Assembly (NCBI GenBank): GCA_050299335.1
Contig: JBNKVT010000031.1
Location: 1 to 64,000, forward strand
DNA from: JBNKVT01 sp050299335
Lineage (GTDB): Bacteria; Pseudomonadota; Alphaproteobacteria; Rhodobacterales; Rhodobacteraceae
Reading direction: 5' to 3'
Length of the DNA stretch: 64,000 nt
Shown here one piece after another: positions 8,847-17,357 of this stretch (position 1 is the first letter of the stretch; each line of letters starts with the position of its first letter). The position numbers were made by a program, and so were the translations under genes. The notes under the pieces were generated by a model. The model did no database searches. It had not been told where the DNA came from and was given only the letters and a program-made list of their open reading frames with translations.

Positions 8847-9137
8847 ATGAGCGATACGACACAGACGGAAGTAACCTCGACGGAGAGCAAGCAGACCTGG
8901 CTTCGCGGCCTCTTCATGCTGCTCTTCATCATCCTATTCGGCATCGCCGAGACAGTGCTGGCCCTGATGGCGGTGGTCCAGTTCTTCTGGCTGCTCTTCG
9001 CCAAGGAGCCCAACGCCTTCCTGCGGGATTTCGGTGCCTCGCTGGGCCGCTGGATGCGCGATGTGGCCAATTTCCAGACCGGCGGGACGGAGGAGAAACC
9101 GTTTCCGTGGAAAAACTGGCCGTCCGCGCAGGACTGA
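8847..9137 (+). CDS. DUF4389 membrane protein
   Basis: Ninety-six residues starting at the ATG at 8847, preceded by GAAGGAGAT. After a polar N-terminus rich in Thr and Ser there is a long hydrophobic stretch (LFMLLFIILFGIAETVLALM and VVQFFWLLF) forming one or two membrane helices, then RDFGASLGRWMRDVANF and a Pro/Trp-rich tail. This matches my memory of the DUF4389 family, widespread in proteobacteria and of unknown role. It is convergent with the sulfotransferase-glycosyltransferase gene. Confidence 0.85.
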   Translation: MSDTTQTEVTSTESKQTWLRGLFMLLFIILFGIAETVLALMAVVQFFWLLFAKEPNAFLRDFGASLGRWMRDVANFQTGGTEEKPFPWKNWPSAQD

Positions 9138-9235
9138 TTGGCAGAGCCGCGAAGGTAAGATGGATGCGGAGCACCCATCTTACCCCCTAGTCGGATAAAT
9201 TCGATCCGACGCGGCATGGGCCAGCAATCAGAGAC

Positions 9236-10666
9236 CTAATCCGGCAGTTTCACAAGCTTGGCGATCTTGGCCTTGCGGGCGCGGCTGCGGCGGGTCGCAT
9301 CCGCGCCCCATTTGCTCTCGCTTTCGCGGCTCGCCTGCAGATGTTCGATAAGAACCGGCCCATAGGTCCGGGGATATTTGCGGTCGAAGATATAGCACAG
9401 ATTGTGCGGCAGGCGCTGGAACCGGAAAGCGCCATCCGCCGCGGCCTCGCTCTTGTCCACCACCTGGCGCAGCGACTGCTGGTCCCACAGTTTCGGGTTC
9501 GCCGCCTGATGACGGGCCCATGCCTCGATCAGGGTCCGGGCCCCCGGCGTGTCGCCCACCCAGATCGTCCCGCTGGCCATGGTGCCATTGGCCATGATCG
9601 TCGCCGCCATATCACCGTCATAAAGCGACAGATACGGCCAGGGATCGGCATGGATCACCGCATCCACATCGACATAAAGCAACGGCCCCGACAGCCGCCG
9701 CCGCGCATCGGCGATGATCCGCGGTTTCATGGCGCAGTTCGCCACCCAGTCGTCCCTTGACGGCACCACCTGCAGATCGACGGGCAGGCCGAGACGTTCC
9801 ACCGATTTCAGGAACCGTGCCGCCTCCGCCCGGTAGAGCGGGTCGTCTGTGTGGAAGGCGACAATGGTACCGCGCTCGCCTTTTATATCGGTCGGGGCAA
9901 TTCCCGCCTTCGCCAGCACCTCGTCAAAGGGCGGATAGCCCCAGTCGGTGGCCACGGTCTCGATCTCGGGGAAAAGCGCTATCTGCCGACGGGTCCGTTC
10001 CAACCGCCCGGGTGCCGTCCAGGAGGGGGCCTCCGGGACTTCCACCGGACGAACCCCATTGAGCGCGATGTTCAGGGCTTCGGGGATCGGAGCGGTATGA
10101 AACTCCGAAAACGGTCTGTCCAGCGGCAATCCGGTGGCCTTCGTCAGCGTCCCGCGCAGCGCCTCGGGGTCGCGCACCAGATCCTCGTATTTCACGAAAC
10201 TGACCCGCGCATCCGGCTCTTCCCGCAGCCTGGCCAGCTCCACAAAACTGTCGGCCAGCCCAGGGTTGGTAAAGGATTTTTCGGATCCCTTGATGAAAAA
10301 CTGGTAGTCCCAGCCCTGAAAGAACTGGTGCGGTACGGCGGCATGCATGGACGAGACCAGGCTGCGCGGGTCCCGCAGGCAGGCGAGAAACCACAGGTCC
10401 CGTTCGTCTCCCAACGTCTCGGTGATCTGCGGGATCGACAGAAGATCGAGGGGCCGCTTGGTGACGATGAACGGATGCGCCGCGTCCACCGTGGCAACGG
10501 CGCGCCGCTCCCGGTCGGGCGCGTGGATGCGCTTTCCGGCCGAGGCCCTGACCATGTTGTAAAGCAGAGTGGTGCCGCTGCGCGAGCAACCGCAGATCAC
10601 CAGATGCTTCTGCCTGCCATGCCTGGCCAGCCCCACCCGTTTCTTCAAGTTGCGCCACCACGACAT
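9236..10666 (-). CDS. Two-domain sulfotransferase / nucleotide-sugar transferase fusion
   Basis: The 476-residue product joins two enzyme-like halves. The N-terminal half (about 20-230) is a PAPS-dependent sulfotransferase: the phosphosulfate loop CGCSRSGTTLLYNM near residue 25 and the 3'-phosphate contact LRDPRSLVSSMHA near residue 95. The C-terminal half (about 255-440) looks like a GT-A nucleotide-sugar transferase: TIVAFHTDDPLYRAEAARFL, the metal-binding-type DxD in LYVDVDAVIH, and WDQQSLRQV. The two halves could act on the same extracellular glycan, adding a sugar and a sulfate. I chose the ATG at 10666 because GGAGCGGAGCAGA precedes it; an upstream start at 10696 is possible. It follows aspS by about 31 bases on the same strand. 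The acceptor is unknown. Confidence 0.75.
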   Translation of the reverse strand: MSWWRNLKKRVGLARHGRQKHLVICGCSRSGTTLLYNMVRASAGKRIHAPDRERRAVATVDAAHPFIVTKRPLDLLSIPQITETLGDERDLWFLACLRDPRSLVSSMHAAVPHQFFQGWDYQFFIKGSEKSFTNPGLADSFVELARLREEPDARVSFVKYEDLVRDPEALRGTLTKATGLPLDRPFSEFHTAPIPEALNIALNGVRPVEVPEAPSWTAPGRLERTRRQIALFPEIETVATDWGYPPFDEVLAKAGIAPTDIKGERGTIVAFHTDDPLYRAEAARFLKSVERLGLPVDLQVVPSRDDWVANCAMKPRIIADARRRLSGPLLYVDVDAVIHADPWPYLSLYDGDMAATIMANGTMASGTIWVGDTPGARTLIEAWARHQAANPKLWDQQSLRQVVDKSEAAADGAFRFQRLPHNLCYIFDRKYPRTYGPVLIEHLQASRESESKWGADATRRSRARKAKIAKLVKLPD

Positions 10667-10697
10667 GGATATCTGCTCCGCTCCTGCGGCGCGCACG

Positions 10698-12470
10698 TTA
10701 CTCCTGCGGAATGACCCTCAGGTTAAGCTCGCGCAGCTGCTCGTTGGTCGGCTCGTTCGGAGCCCCCATCATCAGGTCCTCGGCGCGCTGGTTCATCGGG
10801 AACATGATGACCTCGCGGATGTTTTCCTCATTGGCCAGCAGCATCACGCAACGGTCGATGCCGACAGCACAGCCGCCATGGGGCGGGGCGCCGTAGCGGA
10901 AGGCGTTGAGCATGCCGGGGAAGCGTTTCTCGACCTCTTCGCGGGGATAGCCCGCGATCTCGAAAGCCTTGAGCATGAGCTCGGGCGAGTGGTTGCGGAT
11001 CGCGCCCGAGATCAACTCGTAGCCGTTGCAGGCGAGGTCGTACTGGAAGCCCCGCGCCTTGAGCGGGTCTTCCAGCGCCGCCATGCCGCCTTGCGGCATC
11101 GAGAACGGGTTGTGGTCGAAATCGATTTTGCCGGTCTCGGGGTCCTTCTGGAAGATCGGGAAATCGACGATCCAGGCGAACTCGAACCGGTCTTCCTTGG
11201 TCAGCCCCAGTTCCTTGCCGATTTCGGTGCGGGCACGTCCGGCGACGGCCTCGAAACTGGCAGGCTTGCCGCCGAGGAAGAACGCCGCATCGCCGATGCC
11301 GAGGCCGAGTTGCTGGCGGATCGCCTCGGTGCGCTCGGGGCCGATGTTCTTGGCGAGGGGGCCGGCGGCCTCAATGCCTTCACCCTGATCGCGCCAGAAA
11401 ATATACCCCATCCCCGGAAGCCCTTCCTTCTGGGCGAAGGAATTCATCCGGTCGCAGAATTTCCGGCTCCCGCCGCCGGGGGCGGGGATGGCGCGGATTT
11501 CGGTGCCGTCCTGTTCGAGGATCTTGGCGAAGATGGCGAAGCCGGACCCGGCGAAATGCTCGGAGACCACCTGCATCTCGATCGGGTTGCGCAGGTCGGG
11601 CTTGTCGGTGCCGTATTTCAGCATCGAGTCCTTGTAGGGAATGCGGGGCCAGTCTTTCGACACCTCGCGCCCGCCGCCGAATTCCTCGAAGATCGAGGTG
11701 AGGACCGGCTCCATGACGGCGAAGATGTCGTCCTGAGTTACAAAACTCATCTCCATGTCGAGCTGGTAGAAATCGGTGGGGCTGCGGTCGGCGCGGGGGT
11801 CCTCGTCGCGGAAGCAGGGGGCGATCTGGAAATACTTGTCGAAGCCCGAGACCATGATCAGCTGCTTGAACTGCTGGGGGGCCTGCGGCAGGGCGTAGAA
11901 CTTGCCGGGATGGAGGCGGCTCGGCACCAGGAAGTCGCGGGCGCCCTCGGGGGACGAGGCGGTGATGATCGGCGTCTGGAACTCGGTGAAACCTTTGTCC
12001 CACATCGCCTTGCGCATGGCGGCGACCACCTTGGAGCGCAGCATGATGTTGTTGTGCAGTTTCTCGCGGCGGAGGTCGAGGAAACGGTATTTCAGGCGGG
12101 TTTCTTCAGGGTACGTGGTTTCGCTAAACACGGGCAGCGGCAACTCTTCGGAAGGGCCAAGCACTTCGATGTCGCGAATGAACACTTCTATTTCGCCGGT
12201 TGGCAGTTTCGAGTTGATTGTATCAGGCGTGCGGGCCTTCACCTCGCCGTCGATGCGGATACACCATTCCGAACGAACTTCCTCGACTTTGCTGAAAACC
12301 TCGGAATCCGGATCACAAAAGATCTGTGTAATTCCATAATGGTCCCGGAGCTGAATGAACTGTAGCCCCCCCAAATCGTAGACACGGTATGCCCAACCCG
12401 AAAGGCGAACCGTCTCGCCGACATTAGCTTTGGTCAGGTCAGCGCAAGTGTGAGACCGATAGGCGTGCAT
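10698..12470 (-). CDS. aspS: Aspartyl-tRNA synthetase
   Basis: The 590-residue enzyme charges tRNA with aspartate. It has the N-terminal OB-fold anticodon domain (1-105), class II motif 2 around FRDEDPRADRSPTDFYQLDMEMSF, the bacterial GAD insertion and motif 3 GIDRCVML. Two things are odd. In the OB fold the usual alphaproteobacterial RVRDHGG is RVYDLGG; Leu33 replaces the histidine reported in Pseudomonas to help accept tRNA-Asn. Also, the first 120-140 codons (bases about 12050-12470) use many A/T-ending codons such as TCT, ACT, GCT, ATT and AAA, while the rest is strongly GC-ending. This suggests a mosaic gene with an exchanged anticodon domain. Downstream on the same strand lies the sulfotransferase fusion. 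Confidence 0.96.
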   Translation of the reverse strand: MHAYRSHTCADLTKANVGETVRLSGWAYRVYDLGGLQFIQLRDHYGITQIFCDPDSEVFSKVEEVRSEWCIRIDGEVKARTPDTINSKLPTGEIEVFIRDIEVLGPSEELPLPVFSETTYPEETRLKYRFLDLRREKLHNNIMLRSKVVAAMRKAMWDKGFTEFQTPIITASSPEGARDFLVPSRLHPGKFYALPQAPQQFKQLIMVSGFDKYFQIAPCFRDEDPRADRSPTDFYQLDMEMSFVTQDDIFAVMEPVLTSIFEEFGGGREVSKDWPRIPYKDSMLKYGTDKPDLRNPIEMQVVSEHFAGSGFAIFAKILEQDGTEIRAIPAPGGGSRKFCDRMNSFAQKEGLPGMGYIFWRDQGEGIEAAGPLAKNIGPERTEAIRQQLGLGIGDAAFFLGGKPASFEAVAGRARTEIGKELGLTKEDRFEFAWIVDFPIFQKDPETGKIDFDHNPFSMPQGGMAALEDPLKARGFQYDLACNGYELISGAIRNHSPELMLKAFEIAGYPREEVEKRFPGMLNAFRYGAPPHGGCAVGIDRCVMLLANEENIREVIMFPMNQRAEDLMMGAPNEPTNEQLRELNLRVIPQE

Positions 12471-12608
12471 TGAATTTCCTCATGCAGAAGTCAGGCGCCG
12501 ATACACTCTGCCCCGCCCCGGATGTCAAGGCTTGGCACCGGGGGCGCGGGGTTATATGGTGGCCCGTATGAACGATAATACAACCATGAAGAAAATAAGG
12601 ATCGGGAG

Positions 12609-13571
12609 ATGAAAGTTCTCTTTATCGGCGGCACGGGTCAGATTTCGCATTCCTGTGTGCATGAGGCTGTGAAGCGCGGGATCGAGGTGACGGTGTTCAA
12701 CCGTGGCTCGACCGATGACGGGCTGCCCGATGGGGTGCGACGCATCCGGGGCGAGATGAATGACGCGACTTATAACGCGCTCGGAAACGAGAATTTCGAC
12801 GTGGTCTGCCAGTTCATCGCCTTCAAGCCCGATCAGATCGAGAAGGATATCGCGGTGTTTGCCGGGCGGACGCCGCAGTATGTGTTCATCTCCTCAGCCT
12901 CTGCCTACCTCAAACCGGTCCGCGCCACGCCGATCACCGAGGACGTGCCGCTCATCAACCCGCATTGGCAATACTCCCGCGACAAGGCCGCCTGCGAGGC
13001 GGTTCTGACCGGGCAGGAGGCGCTGGCCTACACGATTGTCCGGCCCAGCCACACGGTGCGCAACCGTCTGCCGATGGCGATTGGCGACTCAGGCACCTGC
13101 ATCCACCGCATCCGCGCCGGCAAGCCGCTGGTGGTGCATGGGGACGGGACAACCTTCTGGACGGTAACGCGGACAGAGGATTTCGCGGTGCCCTTCGTGG
13201 GGCTGTTCGGCAAGGATGCCGCCCTGGGCGAGGCCTTCCACATCACCTCGGACCGCGCCTTCACCTTCGACGATATCCACGAGACGGTGGGACGGCTTCT
13301 GGGCCACGAAGTCACCAACGTGCATGTGCCCTCCGAGGTCCTCGCCCGCTACAATCCGGATTGGGAGGGCGGGCTTCTGGGCGACAAGAGCCACTCGCTG
13401 CATTTCGACAATTCCAAGGTCAAATCCGTGGCTGGAGATTTTGCCTGTGTGCCCACGCTGGCGGAAGTGCTGGCGGGACCGGTTTCCTTTGCCGATACTT
13501 TCACGCCGGACCCGGAACTAGATGCGCTGTTCGACCGGATCGTTGCCGATATCGGATCGCTGCCGCGTTAG
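12609..13571 (+). CDS. NAD-dependent epimerase/dehydratase family protein (atypical SDR)
   Basis: A 320-residue Rossmann-fold protein opening with MKVLFIGGTGQISHSC, a GGTGxxS variant of the dinucleotide loop, with a candidate active site YSRDKAACE around residue 122 in place of YxxxK. The family includes sugar-nucleotide epimerases and atypical reductases, but substrates are not predictable. The C-terminal third (HEVTNVHVPSEVLARYNPDWEG and GDKSHSLHFDNSKVKS) resembles the extended SDRs that bind a nucleotide-linked ligand. The ATG at 12609 has AAGGATCGGGAG upstream. It is divergent from aspS, sharing a 138-base promoter region. Confidence 0.85.
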   Translation: MKVLFIGGTGQISHSCVHEAVKRGIEVTVFNRGSTDDGLPDGVRRIRGEMNDATYNALGNENFDVVCQFIAFKPDQIEKDIAVFAGRTPQYVFISSASAYLKPVRATPITEDVPLINPHWQYSRDKAACEAVLTGQEALAYTIVRPSHTVRNRLPMAIGDSGTCIHRIRAGKPLVVHGDGTTFWTVTRTEDFAVPFVGLFGKDAALGEAFHITSDRAFTFDDIHETVGRLLGHEVTNVHVPSEVLARYNPDWEGGLLGDKSHSLHFDNSKVKSVAGDFACVPTLAEVLAGPVSFADTFTPDPELDALFDRIVADIGSLPR

Positions 13572-13785
13572 GGTGTTTCGGGGCGCCACGGAGCCAACCG
13601 CTGCCTCCCGCCCAATCCAGACCCAACCACGGGCCTTACCCACTGCGCGCCGAAGGGACCTTTCTCCCCTTGTCAGGAGGAACGCCCGGGGGAGGGTTGC
13701 GGTGACCGTCGGGCACAGCGACGCGTCACCAGGCCGGACCGGGCGAGATTGACTTGGCTCCGGGGCTCGGGGACAGTCGGAGCCG

Positions 13786-15093
13786 ATGCCGCAGAACGGA
13801 GCCCCCATGCTGGCCGGAACCGACGCGCTGATGAAATCCATCGACGCCGCCAGGGACGATCTGGTGGCGCTGACCCGCGACCTGATCCGGTTCCCGACCG
13901 TCAACCCGCCGGGTCAGTATTACCGCGCCATCTGCGTCTACCTCTCCGACCGACTTGAAAAGCGGGGCTTCGAGGTGCAGCTGCTCAGGGCCGAAGGCGC
14001 GCGGGGTGACAGCGACCGCTATCCGCGCTGGAACCTGATCGCGCGGCGCGAAGGGGCACGGGGCGGGGATTGCGTGCATTTCAACTCCCATATCGATGTC
14101 GTCGAGGTCGGCGAAGGCTGGAGCGTCGATCCCTTCGAGGGGCTGGTCCGCGACGGGCGGGTCTATGGGCGCGGCGCCTGCGACATGAAAGGCGGGCTGG
14201 CGGCCTCGGTGATCGCGGCGGAGGCGTTCGTAGACACCTTCCCGGATTTCTCGGGCGCGGTCGAAATCTCCGCCTCCGCCGATGAGGAGACCGGCGGTTA
14301 TGGCGGCGTGGCCTGGCTGGCGGAACAGGGGATCTTTGCGCCGGACCGGGTGGATCATGTCATCATCCCCGAACCGTTGAACAAGAACCGTATCTGTCTT
14401 GGCCATCGCGGCGTCTGGTGGGCCGAGATCGAGGCCAAGGGGCGGATCGGCCACGGCTCGATGCCGTTTCTGGGTGACAGTGCCATCGACCATATGGGTG
14501 CCGTGTTGGCCGAGATCGAAACCGTTTTGCGCCCGGCACTCGCCGCAAGACGCACCGGGATGCCGGTGGTCCCCGAAGGCGCGCGGTCCTCGACGCTGAA
14601 CATCAACTCGATCCATGGCGGGCAGGCCGAGCTGGCGGCGGACTTCACCGGCTTCCCGGCCCCGGTGGTCGCCGACAGCTGCCGGATCGTCATCGACCGG
14701 CGCTTCCTGATCGAGGAGAAACTCGACGCGGTGAAGGCGGAAATCGCGTCGCTGCTGGAAACCGTGAGGGCCCGGCGGCCGTCCTTCCGGTATGAGATCC
14801 GCGACATGCACGAGGTCGTCCCGTCGATGACCGGCGAAGGCGCGCCGGTCGTGCAGGCCACCGCGCGGGCGATTGCCGAGGTGCTGGGAGAGCATCCCGA
14901 TTACGTGGTCTCGCCGGGAACCTATGACCAGAAGCATATCGACCGGATCGGGCGGATGAAGAACTGCATCGCCTATGGGCCCGGCATCCTCGATCTCGCG
15001 CATCAGCCGGATGAATGGGTGGGGGTCGGCGATATGGTTGACGCGGCGAAGGTGATGGGGCTGGTGCTGGCGGGGTTGCTTGCAGGCGTGTGA
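13786..15093 (+). CDS. M20 family metallopeptidase (ArgE/DapE-like)
   Basis: A cytoplasmic 435-residue di-metal amidohydrolase. Metal and catalytic residues are visible: His and Asp in NSHIDVV, Asp in CDMKGGLAA, the Glu-Glu pair in ADEETGG, an acidic residue in IIPEPLNKN and a C-terminal His in LAHQPDEW. The dimerisation domain sits between residues 200 and 310. The family removes acyl groups from acetylornithine, succinyl-diaminopimelate or related amino acids; the subgroup with NPPGQYY near the start is common in Rhodobacterales and its substrate is not settled. ATG 13786 and ATG 13807 both have GGAG-type ribosome sites, so the start is uncertain by seven codons. Confidence 0.88.
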   Translation: MPQNGAPMLAGTDALMKSIDAARDDLVALTRDLIRFPTVNPPGQYYRAICVYLSDRLEKRGFEVQLLRAEGARGDSDRYPRWNLIARREGARGGDCVHFNSHIDVVEVGEGWSVDPFEGLVRDGRVYGRGACDMKGGLAASVIAAEAFVDTFPDFSGAVEISASADEETGGYGGVAWLAEQGIFAPDRVDHVIIPEPLNKNRICLGHRGVWWAEIEAKGRIGHGSMPFLGDSAIDHMGAVLAEIETVLRPALAARRTGMPVVPEGARSSTLNINSIHGGQAELAADFTGFPAPVVADSCRIVIDRRFLIEEKLDAVKAEIASLLETVRARRPSFRYEIRDMHEVVPSMTGEGAPVVQATARAIAEVLGEHPDYVVSPGTYDQKHIDRIGRMKNCIAYGPGILDLAHQPDEWVGVGDMVDAAKVMGLVLAGLLAGV

Positions 15094-15228
15094 GGTGGGG
15101 AGGCTTGGCAAGACGAGCCCTGTCGGGGATAGTCGCCTCTCCCGGACGGTTCCGGTTGGAAAGCGGTTTTCGGGGCGGCCCGGACTGGATAGAGTGCACG
15201 GCGGACGCAGCAAGGGACGCACCGGGCT

Positions 15229-16980
15229 TTGGAAAAGCAACAGAAATACCACCTGATCCGCCGGCTGATGGCCGATGCCTGGCCGCGGAACAAGTTCCGC
15301 TTTGCCGCCGCCATTTCCTGCATGGTCCTCGGTGCCGTAACCACCGGGGCGGCGGCCTGGATCATGAAGGATGTGGTCAACGAGATATTCGTCGACCGGA
15401 ACAAGGCGATGATCCTGCCGATCTCGCTGTTCATCGTCACGGTCTATCTCCTGAAGGGCGCGGCGGCCTATGGCAGTTCGGTGATCATGACCAAGATAGG
15501 CACCGGCGTGGTGGCCGACATGCAAAGGCGCATCGTCGACAAGATCCTCAGCCATGACCTGCAATTCCATGACCGCAACACCATTGGCCAGCTGACCTCG
15601 CGGCTGGCCAATAACGCCGGTTCGGCGCGGGATATCGTCAAGACCGTGGCGACCTCGGCGGTGCGCGACCTCTTGTCGGTGATCGCCCTGGTGACGGTGA
15701 TGGTGATGCAGGACTGGCGGCTGGCTCTGGTGACGCTGGCGATCGGCCCGCCGCTGGTCATCGGGGTGGCGATCCTGGTGCGCAAGGTCAGGAAAATCGC
15801 GCGGCAATCGTTCAATCTCGTCGGCGAGATGGTGCAGACCATGAACGAGATGCTGCGGGGGATAAGGGTGGTCAAGACCTTCACTCTCGAAGAGCGGATG
15901 CGCGCAGACCTCCACAACGCCATTCGCCGGGTGGAGGCGCGGGCCAACAAGACCGAACGGATCAAGGCGATCTCGTCGCCCCTGATGGAGGGGCTGGGCG
16001 GGGTCTCGATCGGGCTGATCATCATGGTCGGCGGCTATTCGGTGATCGGGGGCGGCAGCGACCCGGGCGCGTTCTTTGCCTTCATCACCGCCTTCATGAT
16101 GGCCTATGACCCCACCAAGCGGCTGGCGCAGTTCAATATCAAGCTGCAGACCAATCTTGTGGGTGTGCAGATGCTCTACGAACTCATCGACGAACCGCCA
16201 TCGGAAATCGAGACCGGAGAGGCGGAGGATTTCGAGGTCACCGATGGCGGGATCGTGCTGGAGGACGTGAGCTTTTCCTATGACGATGTGCTGACCATCG
16301 AAGAGATGTCCTTCGTGGCCGAACCGGGCAAGGTCACGGCGCTGGTGGGTCCCTCGGGGGGTGGGAAATCGACGGTCTTTGCGCTGATCAACCGGTTCTA
16401 TGACGTCGATGACGGCTCGATCCGGGTCGACGGGCGGGATATCCGCGACATGAGCGTGGGGTCTCTGCGCAAGGCGATCTCGATGGTAAATCAGGACACG
16501 TTCCTGTTCTCGGGCACGATCCGCGACAATATCCTCGTCGGCAAGCCCGAAGCGAGCGCGGCCGAGCTGGAGGCGGCGGCGGCGGCGGCGAATGTCACCG
16601 AGTTCGTCTCGGAAATGCCCGACGGGTTCGATACGGTGATTGGCGAGGGGGGGCTACGCCTGTCCGGTGGTCAAAGGCAGCGGGTGGCCATCGCGCGGGC
16701 GATCCTGAAGGATGCGCCGATCCTGCTGCTGGACGAGGCGACCTCGGCGCTGGATACCGAAAGCGAGGCCAAGGTGCAGGAGGCGCTCGAGCATCTGCGC
16801 GAGGGCCGGACGGCGCTGGTGATCGCGCATCGGTTGTCGACGGTGCGGAATGCCGACCGGATCGTGGTGATCAAGGACGGCCAGGTTGTGGAAACCGGGA
16901 CCCATGACGAATTGCTGGCGGAATCGGGACTGTTCCGCACGCTCTACGATCTCCAGTTCGCGGAAAGGGAAACCGCCTGA
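15229..16980 (+). CDS. ABC transporter, MsbA-like half-exporter with fused ATPase
   Basis: The 583-residue protein has an N-terminal six-helix membrane domain (about 20-310) and a C-terminal ATPase. The ATPase shows Walker A GPSGGGKST, Q-loop VNQDTFLFSG, signature LSGGQRQR, Walker B ILLLDEATSALD and H-loop AHRLS. This is the lipid/multidrug exporter class that works as a homodimer; MsbA flips lipid A, but the actual cargo here is not shown. The only in-frame start consistent with a full first helix is TTG at 15229, preceded by AAGGGA. It follows the peptidase gene by 135 bases on the same strand and may be co-expressed. Confidence 0.9.
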   Translation: MEKQQKYHLIRRLMADAWPRNKFRFAAAISCMVLGAVTTGAAAWIMKDVVNEIFVDRNKAMILPISLFIVTVYLLKGAAAYGSSVIMTKIGTGVVADMQRRIVDKILSHDLQFHDRNTIGQLTSRLANNAGSARDIVKTVATSAVRDLLSVIALVTVMVMQDWRLALVTLAIGPPLVIGVAILVRKVRKIARQSFNLVGEMVQTMNEMLRGIRVVKTFTLEERMRADLHNAIRRVEARANKTERIKAISSPLMEGLGGVSIGLIIMVGGYSVIGGGSDPGAFFAFITAFMMAYDPTKRLAQFNIKLQTNLVGVQMLYELIDEPPSEIETGEAEDFEVTDGGIVLEDVSFSYDDVLTIEEMSFVAEPGKVTALVGPSGGGKSTVFALINRFYDVDDGSIRVDGRDIRDMSVGSLRKAISMVNQDTFLFSGTIRDNILVGKPEASAAELEAAAAAANVTEFVSEMPDGFDTVIGEGGLRLSGGQRQRVAIARAILKDAPILLLDEATSALDTESEAKVQEALEHLREGRTALVIAHRLSTVRNADRIVVIKDGQVVETGTHDELLAESGLFRTLYDLQFAERETA

Positions 16981-17020
16981 GAAAGCGGCCTGTCGCTCCG
17001 GATCGGGCTGCGCGATGGAC

Positions 17021-17335
17021 CCAGCCCAACGCCCACCTGCAATGATGCCTCCCGCCACCTCCATCCCACCCCGCTCGCCGGGACGCCGCTCAGCCTCCGC
17101 ACGGTGCGACCAGCACCGGGCCGCGCCCGACCCAGGGTGGGCGCTGTCCGGACCCCTCTGCTACATCGCTTTATGGCGCAGTCGCATCCGAGCGGGCCGC
17201 TCTCAGCATGTGTCAGCAACGCGCCCGCCCCTCGGGTGGGTCGGGCGCGGCCCGGTGCTGGTCGCACCGTGCAAGGTTCTGAGCGGCGAGGAATCGGGAT
17301 GGCAGATCCTACATTGTAGCTGGGCGTTGGGCTGG
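17021..17335. repeat. Long palindromic repeat, copy 2 (most complete)
   Basis: This 315-base element occupies the gap between the ABC transporter and tamB. Outer arms are a perfect 15-base inverted repeat (17021-17035 with 17321-17335, CCAGCCCAACGCCCA). Inner arms are a perfect 35-base inverted repeat (17100-17134 with 17237-17271). Between outer and inner arms the sequence is an imperfect inverted repeat. The 100-base centre is shared with copy 1 (7862-8080) and, diverged and inverted, with copy 3 (24148-24440). There is no transposase or credible reading frame. It could be a non-autonomous mobile element or a structured RNA/DNA repeat. Confidence 0.85.
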
Positions 17336-17357
17336 TTCCGTGAGACCCTGAAACGCC

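Noticed and set aside
10569..12365. 598-residue plus-strand reading frame
   Set aside because: It is exactly antisense to aspS, whose motifs are complete; the frame exists because of GC-rich codon bias.
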